DNA of 15,375 nt, from assembly GCA_030528765.1 (NCBI GenBank), contig JAUMYD010000017.1, forward strand, positions 1-15,375, written 5' to 3'. A program made the translations under genes and the position numbers. Numbering within the stretch: the stretch's first letter is position 1; each line of letters opens with the position of its first letter. Below the pieces are notes generated by a model. The model did not search any database. It was not told the origin of the DNA and saw only the letters and a list, made by a program, of their open reading frames with translations. This document shows positions 1 through 6,027 of this stretch, piece by piece. The stretch comes from Bacillota bacterium. Its GTDB lineage: Bacteria > Bacillota > Dehalobacteriia > UBA4068.

Positions 1-30
1 AGAAATTTTACGAAGGAGGATTCCACTCAT

Positions 31-321
31 ATGAGCCCTTTGCTGCTTGTCATCATCTTCGTAGTGGCATCTTTGCTGGGATATAAGATCATCAGTGCAG
101 TGCCCTCCCTGCTTCATACTCCCCTCATGTCCGGCATGAACGCCCTCTCCGGCGTGACCATCCTGGGCGCCCTGCTGGCCGCCGCCGCTGCTCTCAGCAC
201 CGGCAGCCGGATCCTCGGTTATCTCGCCATTGTTCTGGCCATGGTCAATGTGGCCGGCGGCTTCTGCGTCACCGGACGCATGCTGAAGATGTTCCAGCAT
301 AAGGAGGATCGCAATGACTAA
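31..321 (+). CDS. pntAB: NAD(P) transhydrogenase, alpha-2 membrane subunit (PntAB type)
   Basis: Small membrane subunit of the proton-translocating transhydrogenase, which uses the proton gradient to move hydride between NADH and NADP+. The 96-residue product is almost entirely hydrophobic, with three to four membrane segments. It carries the family signature VPSLLHTPLMSGMNALSG at about residues 24-41; His29 in LLHTPL is the position implicated in proton transfer in three-subunit enzymes. Its size fits the separate alpha-2 subunit of three-subunit enzymes (Rhodospirillum rubrum type) and not the fused PntA of E. coli, so a separate NAD-binding alpha-1 gene is expected just upstream, outside the window. 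A strong RBS (AAGGAGGA, 13-20) fixes the start. The gene overlaps pntB by 8 bases, so the two are translationally coupled. Confidence 0.93.
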   Translation: MSPLLLVIIFVVASLLGYKIISAVPSLLHTPLMSGMNALSGVTILGALLAAAAALSTGSRILGYLAIVLAMVNVAGGFCVTGRMLKMFQHKEDRND

Positions 322-1708
322 TATCACCTATTACATCATTTGCGGCGTTCTTGCCGTTGCCGTCCTCGTTGGTATCGCTATGATGAGCAAGGTCAAGACC
401 GCTGCCGCGGGCAACCTGCTCTCTGCCTGCGCACTGGCAGCCGCGATCCTGATCGTCCTCTGGAAGGGCGAATTGCTCAGCAATATCGGCCTCTGGGTCA
501 GCATGATCCTGGGCCTGGGCATGGGTGCCCTGCTGGCTTACCGTGTGAAAATGATCCAGATGCCCCAGATGGTGGCTCTGCTGAACGGCCTGGGCGGCGC
601 TGCTTCCGCTTTGGTGGCCATCGTTTCCCTGATGACCGAAGGCTCCCTGGTCGGCGCCTTCGCCATCATCACTGCAGTTCTGGCTTTGGTCATTGGTATG
701 GTCACCCTTTCCGGCTCCCTGGTGGCTGCCGGTAAGCTGGCCAAACTGCTGCCGCAGCGCCCTGTGGTCCTGCCCGCACATTCCCTGTGGATCGGCATCA
801 CCCTGATCCTCTCCCTGGCCATGGTGGTCCTGGCCACTGTCCTGGGCAGACCCATCGTTCTCATCGTGAGCATCGCTGCCTCCCTGCTCTTTGGCGTGTT
901 CTTCTCCATTCGCGTGGGCGGCGCGGATATGCCCATCACCATCTCCCTGCTGAACTCCCTCTCCGGTGTTGCCGGCGCCATTGCCGGTATGGCCATTGAT
1001 GAGGTCCTGCTGGTCGCCGTTGGCGGCATCGTAGGCGCTTCCGGCCTGCTGCTGACCCAGATCATGTGCAAGGCCATGAACCGCGGCCTGATGGATATCC
1101 TCCTGGGCAAAACCTCTGTGGCTGCCAAGCCCGCTGATGCTCCCGCAGAAGCCCCTGTGGAAGAAGCTGCTCCCGCTGAGGAAGCCGAAGAAGAAGCGCC
1201 CCAGATCGACGCCGCTGAAGTTCTGCGCAATGCAAAGAACGTCATCGTGGTCCCCGGCTACGGTATGGCTCTGGCACAGGCCCAGTCCAATGTTAAAGAA
1301 CTGGCCGATAAGCTGGAAGCCCGCGGCGCACAGCTTCGCTACGCCATCCACCCTGTGGCCGGCCGTATGCCCGGTCATATGAATGTCCTTCTCTGCGAAG
1401 TGGATGTTCCCTACGATCAGCTTTATGAAATGAACGACATCAACGATGATTTCGCCAGCTGCGATCTGGTCATCATCGTGGGTGCAAACGATGTTGTCAA
1501 TCCGGCCGCCGGTTTCGCGGAAGGCACTCCCATCTATGGTATGCCCGTGCTGAAAGCTGCCGACGCCCCCGTGGTCATCGTCTGCAACTTCGACCTGAAG
1601 CCCGGCTACGCCGGTGTTCCCAACCCGCTCTACACTGCCAAGAACGCAGTGCTGATGCTGGGCGATGCACAGGAGACGGTATCCTCCCTCTCCGCTATGC
1701 TGGATTAA
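314..1708 (+). CDS. pntB: NAD(P) transhydrogenase, beta subunit (PntB) with altered NADP-phosphate motif
   Basis: Beta subunit of the transhydrogenase, 464 residues, close to the 462 of E. coli PntB. Residues 1 to about 265 form the polytopic membrane domain with conserved MPQMVALLNGLGG and GGADMPITISLLNSLSG blocks. A linker rich in Ala, Glu and Pro (about 270-298) leads to the cytosolic NADP(H)-binding domain III, with PGYGMALAQAQ, HPVAGRMPGHMNVLL, VPYDQLYEMNDIN and GANDVVNPAA all present. Oddity: where E. coli and mitochondrial enzymes read V-K-R-S-M before GYAGV.NPL, this protein reads C-N-F-D-L-K-P (Cys424 to Pro430), so the Lys-Arg-Ser contacts to the NADP 2'-phosphate appear missing. 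RBS AAGGAGGA at 301-308 lies inside pntAB. The membrane position usually His91 in E. coli is Asn in ALLNG. Family assignment is secure; nucleotide specificity is open. Confidence 0.95.
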   Translation: MTNITYYIICGVLAVAVLVGIAMMSKVKTAAAGNLLSACALAAAILIVLWKGELLSNIGLWVSMILGLGMGALLAYRVKMIQMPQMVALLNGLGGAASALVAIVSLMTEGSLVGAFAIITAVLALVIGMVTLSGSLVAAGKLAKLLPQRPVVLPAHSLWIGITLILSLAMVVLATVLGRPIVLIVSIAASLLFGVFFSIRVGGADMPITISLLNSLSGVAGAIAGMAIDEVLLVAVGGIVGASGLLLTQIMCKAMNRGLMDILLGKTSVAAKPADAPAEAPVEEAAPAEEAEEEAPQIDAAEVLRNAKNVIVVPGYGMALAQAQSNVKELADKLEARGAQLRYAIHPVAGRMPGHMNVLLCEVDVPYDQLYEMNDINDDFASCDLVIIVGANDVVNPAAGFAEGTPIYGMPVLKAADAPVVIVCNFDLKPGYAGVPNPLYTAKNAVLMLGDAQETVSSLSAMLD

Positions 1709-1771
1709 GTCCGGCCTGATTTTGGTATAAGGGTTAAACGGTTCAAAACAGATCATCCTGTTTTCCCCTCC

Positions 1772-1813
1772 GGATCACTCTCTGCAGTTTCTGCAGAGAG
1801 TGATCCCTTTTTT
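1772..1813 (+). terminator. Intrinsic terminator of the pnt operon
   Basis: A perfect 16-base stem (1772-1787 pairing with 1791-1806) with a TTT loop is followed by C and six T (1808-1813). A smaller hairpin, AAAACAG (1745-1751) with CTGTTTT (1758-1764), lies just upstream and may assist. It ends the pntAB-pntB transcript 64 bases after the pntB stop. Confidence 0.93.
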
Positions 1814-1816
1814 CGT

Positions 1817-1881
1817 GCCCCTTTTTGAAAAAGGGGCCCAAAGAACTTTGGTCATTGAGCGGCGGCGGGGAGCAAGGCTGC
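1817..1881. repeat. Interspersed hairpin repeat, copy 1
   Basis: A short palindrome of the form GCCCC-TTTTT-G-AAAAA-GGGGC is followed by a second small palindrome (CCAAAGAACTTTGG) and then a GCGGCGGCGGGGAGCA tract. The same order of blocks recurs at 15296-15363, with AGGGGCCCAAAGAACTTT and GCGGCGGCGGGGAGCA identical in both and the palindrome arms and middle varied. Both copies are intergenic, each downstream of a gene end. No T-run follows the hairpin, so it is not a simple terminator. I see no transposase nearby. Confidence 0.75.
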
Positions 1882-2053
1882 AGGCCAAAATTTTTATTCC
1901 GGAAAAAGGAAAGCCTGAAACTTTTTCGCTGCTGCAGGGCTTTTAAATATATAAGAATGCGAGAGCTGAGCTTCCCTCCTGTGAAGGAATTCCCGGCCTT
2001 TTTTGAGGCCGGAGGAGGCAGCAGCAAAGCTCACTTCCCGGGCAGGGAAAAAC
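1882..2053. other. Intergenic, structured, no gene seen
   Basis: This stretch between the repeat and the next promoter has no convincing coding region: open frames on either strand lack an RBS and give low-complexity translations. It contains an A-rich/T-rich segment (around 1887-1896), and a hairpin CCGGCCT (1993-1999) with AGGCCGG (2006-2012) around a T-rich loop. Flanking purine and pyrimidine tracts (GAGCTTCCCTCC and GGAGGAGGCAGCAGC) can also pair in part. It is probably the body of the same interspersed element as 1817-1881. Confidence 0.5.
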
Positions 2054-2082
2054 TTGTCTTTTTCCTGAATATGGGATATAAT
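2054..2082 (+). promoter_or_regulatory. Sigma-A type promoter for the 2156 gene
   Basis: TTGTCT (2054-2059) and a perfect TATAAT (2077-2082) are separated by 17 bases. Transcription would start near 2089, giving a leader of about 67 bases. The leader holds a hairpin with arms GCCCTTT (2107-2113) and AAAGGGC (2129-2135) just before the RBS. Confidence 0.8.
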
Positions 2083-2155
2083 TAAAATGGAGTAAATTGT
2101 ATAAATGCCCTTTCTGGAATGCTCAGGAAAAGGGCTCTGGGAAAGGAGGAGCATT

Positions 2156-4063
2156 ATGGGCGATTTTGAAAACAGGATTGTCACCGATGAAGAAGTAAGG
2201 AAGGCCAGGGAGGTTTTTGAAAATCTTTACAGCAAAGAGGCTTTGGCCCAGCTTAATAAATCTGTCACATATGCACGACGCAACATAAGAGCAGTTTTTT
2301 CGGATCCCAAGGCTGAACAGGAGCTTTCCAGGAATGACAGGGAAGCACTGCGGAGCCCGATGAACGGTGAAGTGCTCCTGCGCGCAATAGAGAGTGACCC
2401 TCAGCGTAAAAGCAGGATGGAAATACTTGAGCAGAAGATGGCAAAGGTTTTCCATGATGTTTATATAGAATCCTATCTGACAAAGGAGACCCTGCCGGTT
2501 TACTATGCGCTGCAGGATGATCCGAGCCACAAAAAGACGCCTTACGATATTTTCAGAAACAGCCCGCAGACCATGGGGGCTGCCAATGCGCATGATAAAC
2601 GCCACCAGCAGTTCAAGGAAGAAACCCTGCTCCGCTTGGAAGAGATGGGTAAGGATCCGTCGAAAAAGGGTGAGCTGGAGCAGACAAGAATGAAGCTCGC
2701 CGTGATCGAGGAGCTTTCCGAGCAGGCGAAATCCTATTACCCCACGCTGGATTACTGGCAGGCCTGGTTCTGGATCGGCCCGGATATGCTTGATAAGATG
2801 AAATCCCCGGATAAAAAAGGCCTTCACCCGGAGCTGGTGGATGTCAGCCAGGAAGAAATGAAGGATTTCAATCAGTATGTGATGGCGAATTACCAGCTCG
2901 CTGCCTACCAGATGCGGGAGCTCTCCGGTACTGCCACCAAGCTGATGACCCAGATAGACCCCACCTTCGCAGCAAGGAAGGAAATGAAGGGCGATTATGA
3001 GGCCTTCACGAAATTCCAGATGGGTGTTCGCGCAGGGATGAGCAGCAAGGAAATCAAGAAGCTCGAGGCGCAGGAAAAAGAGATGCGCACCTTCTGTGGT
3101 ATGCAGCCGCGTTGCTACATGGAAGGCCTTACCAATGCGATCATCGCGAATGAGGATATCAGCCCGGAGGATAAAGCTCTGGCTGACCAGCTGATGCGTC
3201 CGGAGTTTCGCACCATGATCGAAGGGATCCGGAAGGATCTTGATAAGGGCAGCCTGCTGCATATCGATTCCCAGAAGATGCGGGCACTGAAGCAGTCGAT
3301 CGATACCTTTTCTGCCCTCACCAGCCCGGAAGAGATGGAGAGATTCTTCCTCAGCAAGGGCGAAAATGCCCAGGCGATCCGGGATCAGATGGGCTTGATG
3401 AGCAAAGCAGCCGAGAGCTACGCTTTTGAGAAGACGAGCGAAGGCAACAATCCTTCCACTGAGATGGGTAAGGCCCGCCTGGAAGCAGCCCATAAGCTTT
3501 ATGAGACCCTGGGAAAAGTAGATTACCAGATGAAACGGGGTGTCTGGCTGGGCGAATGGGTGGGTAATGCGCAGGTGGATGGCGGTATGATGCATAAGGC
3601 CGCCAAAGAGCTCAAGAACAATCTGGGTCAGGATACTGTGGCCCAGACGCTGGAAAAACTGAAAACGGATGCACTGAATGTTGATCTGGACAGCCCCAAT
3701 CGCGATGCCAAACTGGCACAGCTGATCTATGTTCATAGCATTAAGGCAGGCATGAAGGGCGGCAATGAAAAGATGGCAGCCTCTGCCATCAATGAAAGGG
3801 TATTCACCAGCGGGCTCACGATGATCCAGAAGGATGCTGCCTTCCGCATGATGATGAAGCAGCCGAAGGAAAGTCTCTATCCGCTTATTAAGGAGAATGG
3901 CGGCGAAGGCCTGTATAATCATTTTCTGAAGCTCAAGAGCATTAAAATGAAAGCGGATATGAATAAGTACAATACGGTAAAGCCGATAATGCACAACAAA
4001 ATTGGCCTGGAGCAGGGAAAGCCGGGTCAGAACACCGTCGTGATCGGCAAAGGACATAAATAA
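2156..4063 (+). CDS. Unrecognised 635-residue soluble, helical protein
   Basis: I do not recognise this protein. The ATG at 2156 is chosen because it follows a near-perfect RBS (AAAGGAGGAG, 2142-2151); an in-frame upstream start at 2105 lacks one. The product begins MGDFENRIVTDEEVRKAREV and runs 635 residues with no signal peptide and no membrane span, so it is probably cytoplasmic. It is rich in Lys, Glu, Met and Ala with alternating charged and hydrophobic positions, which suggests a mostly helical fold, perhaps with coiled-coil stretches. A few aromatic-rich spots occur (DYWQAWFWIGPDM near residue 200). No nucleotide-binding loop, HD, protease or HTH motif was found. The gene stands alone with its own promoter and terminator, and its codon use is unremarkable. 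It could be a structural, scaffolding or secreted-effector-like protein, but nothing in the sequence decides that. Confidence 0.85.
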   Translation: MGDFENRIVTDEEVRKAREVFENLYSKEALAQLNKSVTYARRNIRAVFSDPKAEQELSRNDREALRSPMNGEVLLRAIESDPQRKSRMEILEQKMAKVFHDVYIESYLTKETLPVYYALQDDPSHKKTPYDIFRNSPQTMGAANAHDKRHQQFKEETLLRLEEMGKDPSKKGELEQTRMKLAVIEELSEQAKSYYPTLDYWQAWFWIGPDMLDKMKSPDKKGLHPELVDVSQEEMKDFNQYVMANYQLAAYQMRELSGTATKLMTQIDPTFAARKEMKGDYEAFTKFQMGVRAGMSSKEIKKLEAQEKEMRTFCGMQPRCYMEGLTNAIIANEDISPEDKALADQLMRPEFRTMIEGIRKDLDKGSLLHIDSQKMRALKQSIDTFSALTSPEEMERFFLSKGENAQAIRDQMGLMSKAAESYAFEKTSEGNNPSTEMGKARLEAAHKLYETLGKVDYQMKRGVWLGEWVGNAQVDGGMMHKAAKELKNNLGQDTVAQTLEKLKTDALNVDLDSPNRDAKLAQLIYVHSIKAGMKGGNEKMAASAINERVFTSGLTMIQKDAAFRMMMKQPKESLYPLIKENGGEGLYNHFLKLKSIKMKADMNKYNTVKPIMHNKIGLEQGKPGQNTVVIGKGHK

Positions 4064-4109
4064 GAAGCAGACCTTTCTCCTGTTTGAGACGGCAGCAGAA
4101 ACGGAGATG

Positions 4110-4147
4110 AAGATCCCCCTCCAATCCGGGAGGGGGATCTTGCTTTT
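4110..4147 (+). terminator. Intrinsic terminator after the 2156 gene
   Basis: A 13-base perfect stem, AAGATCCCCCTCC (4110-4122) pairing with 4129-4141, encloses a 6-base loop and is followed by GCTTTT. It sits between convergent genes. On the minus strand no T-run follows, so it serves the plus-strand gene best, although it may also stop the lipoprotein transcript. Confidence 0.85.
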
Positions 4148-4168
4148 ATCTGTTTTATGTTCAAACGA

Positions 4169-4741
4169 TCAGGGCTGCTCGGGGGTAGAGTCTGCCTCAG
4201 CTCTGGCTTTCAGCTCTTCCAGGAGAGCTTCTGCCATCCCGGCCTGCAGCTTCAAATTCAGGCTATTCTCTGAGGAGTTTTCTGGCAAAGCCTCACCTTT
4301 ACGCTGCGCTTCCCAGATGTCATCAAGCCGATCCTGCAGCTCCTGATTCTTCTTCTCCAGCAGATCGAGCCCATCCTCCCGGGTATAAAGCGCAGGCACT
4401 GCACAAAGCATGGAGGAAAAGCGTTCCAGATCCACCTCCCACTCCCCAGGAGCAGGAGAAATAAAGGAACCCAGCAAGGGGTGGCAGAGGATGCTTTCGA
4501 TCAATGCCCCGGTACTCATCTCGGCGAGGATCTCCTCCGGGATATCACAAATTTCCATCTTTTCCGGGAAGCTGCGTGAATGAACCCAGGCCTTTCTCTC
4601 GGGATATTCATAAGGCGTGGTGATGCTGTATTCCCCTTCAGGCGCAGCCTCTTCCTGCTCCACCGGGGCTGGCTCCCCGCAGGCGGGAAGCAGCAGGAGG
4701 CAGCAGAGCAGGAGCAGCGACAGCAGAGCTTTTATTTTCAT
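4169..4741 (-). CDS. Lipoprotein with MSTGAL/HPLL motif domain
   Basis: 190-residue predicted lipoprotein. The signal peptide MKIKALLSLLLLCCLLLLPAC ends in a lipobox (L-P-A-C21), so the mature protein should be lipid-anchored on the outer face of the membrane. The mature part has a Glu/Pro/Ala-rich spacer, then YEYPERKAW, then PEEILAEMSTGALIESIL.HPLL and a TREDGLDLLEKKNQELQD helix. I recall similar P-E-x-L-x-x-MST-x-AL-x-x-x-x-L-x-x-PLL blocks in secreted proteins of gut Clostridia, with no known function. The C-terminal third is helical and charged. Start chosen at 4741 because AAGGAG (4749-4754) lies 7 bases upstream; a longer frame to 4858 has no RBS. Its RBS and signal-peptide DNA is almost identical to that of the next lipoprotein gene (4660-4759 versus 5508-5607), while the mature parts are unrelated. 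Confidence 0.82.
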   Translation of the reverse strand: MKIKALLSLLLLCCLLLLPACGEPAPVEQEEAAPEGEYSITTPYEYPERKAWVHSRSFPEKMEICDIPEEILAEMSTGALIESILCHPLLGSFISPAPGEWEVDLERFSSMLCAVPALYTREDGLDLLEKKNQELQDRLDDIWEAQRKGEALPENSSENSLNLKLQAGMAEALLEELKARAEADSTPEQP

Positions 4742-4759
4742 GAAAAAACTCCTTTTTGA
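4660..4759 (-). repeat. Copied RBS and signal-peptide cassette, copy 1
   Basis: 100 bases match 5508-5607 with only two differences, both in one codon (Pro versus Glu just after the Cys-Gly-Glu). The last 87 bases (4673-4759) are identical. The block covers the RBS, start codon, signal peptide and about six mature residues, then similarity stops at both ends. Confidence 0.95.
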
Positions 4760-4869
4760 AGAAATTCGGGCTGCGGCGCGCCGAAGCTGCAGGAAGTGAG
4801 AAAGCACGTAGCCTTGGCTTATCGCATCCAATAAGAAGCGCAGGAGGCTAAAACCCAAGTGTTTTTGCT

Positions 4870-4892
4870 GCCGCTTTTTCTAAAAAAGCGGC
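4870..4892. repeat. Hairpin resembling the 1817 repeat head
   Basis: GCCGCTTTTT (4870-4879) pairs with AAAAAGCGGC (4883-4892) around a CTA loop, and CCAAAG follows at 4899. The layout matches the heads of the repeats at 1817 and 15296 (GC-rich arm, T5/A5 core, then CCAAAG), but the sequence is not the same and the GCGGCGGGGAG tract is missing. It may be a diverged or truncated member of the family. It lies between the two lipoprotein genes. Confidence 0.4.
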
Positions 4893-4917
4893 GGTTTACC
4901 AAAGCAAAATATTCGAG

Positions 4918-4946
4918 AAAAAGCCCCTCCTGCCGGGAGGGGCTTT
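4918..4946 (-). terminator. Intrinsic terminator after the 4960 lipoprotein gene
   Basis: Read on the minus strand, AAAGCCCCTCC pairs with GGAGGGGCTTT (4936-4946 with 4920-4930) around a 5-base loop, and the stem runs into a T5 tract. It lies 14 bases beyond the stop of the 4960-5589 gene. Hence the second lipoprotein gene (4169-4741) probably needs its own promoter, for which I saw no clear candidate. Confidence 0.85.
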
Positions 4947-4959
4947 GCCTGTGCGGAAA

Positions 4960-5589
4960 CTATTCTTCTATGATGGAAAAATCGGCATAGTAAGCGCTTC
5001 GGCTCTCCTTCATCTGCTCCATATCGCCGGAAACCTGAACCTCCAGCAGATAGCGGCCGGGCGGCAGCTCCCCATCCCGCAGTTCAAGGCTATCCGGCGT
5101 AAAGGCTTCCCCCTTCAGCAGGCAGAGCATATAGGCGGATTCTCCCGGCTCGATGCTGATTCCCAGTTGGCGAAAGCTGTCGTAGCCCGGGCTGAAGGGC
5201 TGCTGCACCCAGGCCTCGTCCAGCCAGGCATAGAGCCGATAGGCCAGGCTGCTCATGGCCGGATGCTCGTTTTCATTGTGGAAGCGGAGCAGCACCTCCT
5301 CTGCGGGGAAGGCTACATCCGCGGCTGCTACGGAGATTCCGTCCCGGCTGTTGCTCCCCTCATTCCCGGCCAGCTGATAGCTGCGGGGTTCTATCTTTCC
5401 CTGCAGGCTTTGCGGCAGGGGGACAGGCTCGAACTCATTGTCCGAGCTTTTCCGGAAGGGCTGCACCATTGTCAATTCGGTGGCTTCCGCTGCTTCCGGG
5501 GGCTGCCCCACCGGGGCTTCCTCCCCGCAGGCGGGAAGCAGCAGGAGGCAGCAGAGCAGGAGCAGCGACAGCAGAGCTTTTATTTTCAT
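4960..5589 (-). CDS. Lipoprotein with Ig-like C-terminal domain
   Basis: 209-residue predicted lipoprotein with the same signal peptide as the 4169-4741 gene, lipobox Cys21. After a Pro/Glu/Ala spacer, the mature part begins TELTMVQPFRK and continues into a beta-rich domain with alternating hydrophobic strands: VLLRFHNENEHP, YRLYAWLDEAWVQQPF, ISIEPGESAYMLCLL, LELRDGELPPGRYLLEVQV. The order 'name of wall or load W, PGES, LPPGRY' resembles bacterial Ig-like domains (Big_14 type) that I recall from Firmicutes lipoproteins; this is a pattern match, not a search result. RBS AAGGAG (5597-5602) fixes the start. In the leader a hairpin GCGCGC/GCGCGC (5612-5627) lies 9 bases before the RBS. A terminator follows the gene. 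Likely an envelope protein with a binding or sensing role; substrate unknown. Confidence 0.82.
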   Translation of the reverse strand: MKIKALLSLLLLCCLLLLPACGEEAPVGQPPEAAEATELTMVQPFRKSSDNEFEPVPLPQSLQGKIEPRSYQLAGNEGSNSRDGISVAAADVAFPAEEVLLRFHNENEHPAMSSLAYRLYAWLDEAWVQQPFSPGYDSFRQLGISIEPGESAYMLCLLKGEAFTPDSLELRDGELPPGRYLLEVQVSGDMEQMKESRSAYYADFSIIEE

Positions 5590-5607
5590 GAAAAAACTCC
5601 TTTTTGA
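5508..5607 (-). repeat. Copied RBS and signal-peptide cassette, copy 2
   Basis: Partner of 4660-4759 (98 of 100 bases identical, offset 848). The two copies diverge abruptly on the leader side (after 5607) and on the mature-protein side (before 5508). Confidence 0.95.
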
Positions 5608-5722
5608 TGAAGCGCGCGGGTGCGCGCAAAAAGAAACCCTTGTCGTTCCGGGAAAACTGCCTGGCCCACGGGTATCGCCCCCTTTCAGAAAGATTCCGGG
5701 AAAGGTAAATTCTGTTATTTAT

Positions 5723-5751
5723 ATGTTACCATAAAAGCGCATGAATTGCAA
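5723..5751 (-). promoter_or_regulatory. Candidate promoter for the 4960-5589 lipoprotein
   Basis: On the minus strand TTGCAA (5746-5751) and TAACAT (5723-5728) are 17 bases apart, each matching 4 of 6 consensus bases. It would give a leader of about 125 bases. A TTGACT just upstream (around 5768-5773) has no -10 at a proper distance. Confidence 0.4.
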
Positions 5752-5942
5752 TATATTTACTTACATATAGTCAATATAAATAAGAATAAAACAAAAATTT
5801 TCTCGAACCTGTTTTGATTTCAAATAAAATAAGAGAATTATGCGGAAAAGCGCTATTTTTTTAGGGAAGAGAAGGCCGGAGGGGAAAGCTTTTGGCGGCA
5901 AGGGCTTTTTGTCGTATAAAAATTTGCTGTCATGCGCTATAC

Positions 5943-5971
5943 TTTGCCGGGAAGATATGTTATGATATTAT
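5943..5971 (+). promoter_or_regulatory. Candidate promoter region for lepA
   Basis: Two overlapping options: an extended -10 TGTTATGAT (5958-5966) with no good -35, or TTGCCG (5944-5949) with TATTAT (5966-5971) at 16 bases. A TATACT at 5938 has no -35 at a suitable distance. The real promoter is probably here, but the exact element is unclear. Confidence 0.4.
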
Positions 5972-6027
5972 GATGAAGAGAAGTCTTTTCTTAGCCCGGT
6001 TTGAATCTAAGCAAGGAGTAGAGCTGA

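Larger units (their letters stand above)
5608..6027. other. Divergent AT-rich intergenic region
   Basis: 420 bases between the divergent lipoprotein and lepA genes, with no credible coding region. The middle (about 5710-5860) is strongly AT-rich and unlike the flanks. A hairpin of two GCGCGC arms (5612-5627) lies in the lipoprotein leader. Promoter candidates for both directions are listed separately. I saw no RNA gene or riboswitch. Confidence 0.6.

Noticed and set aside
269..1756. Long minus-strand open frame opposite pntB
   Set aside because: His/Gln/Gly-rich shadow of pntB with no RBS; pntB is unmistakable on the plus strand.
1825..2085. Small plus-strand frame in the repeat region
   Set aside because: Starts inside the hairpin repeat, no RBS, low-complexity translation.
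2123..4057. Minus-strand open frame of 644 codons opposite the orphan gene
   Set aside because: No RBS or promoter on that strand, composition typical of an antisense shadow, while the plus strand has a promoter, RBS and terminator.
4660..5607. CRISPR-like or simple tandem repeat reading of the two identical blocks
   Set aside because: Only two copies, 848 bases apart, each encoding a signal peptide in frame; no spacer-repeat pattern.
5752..5790. Imperfect AT-rich dyad as an operator
   Set aside because: Only the outer bases of each half match, as expected by chance in such AT-rich sequence.
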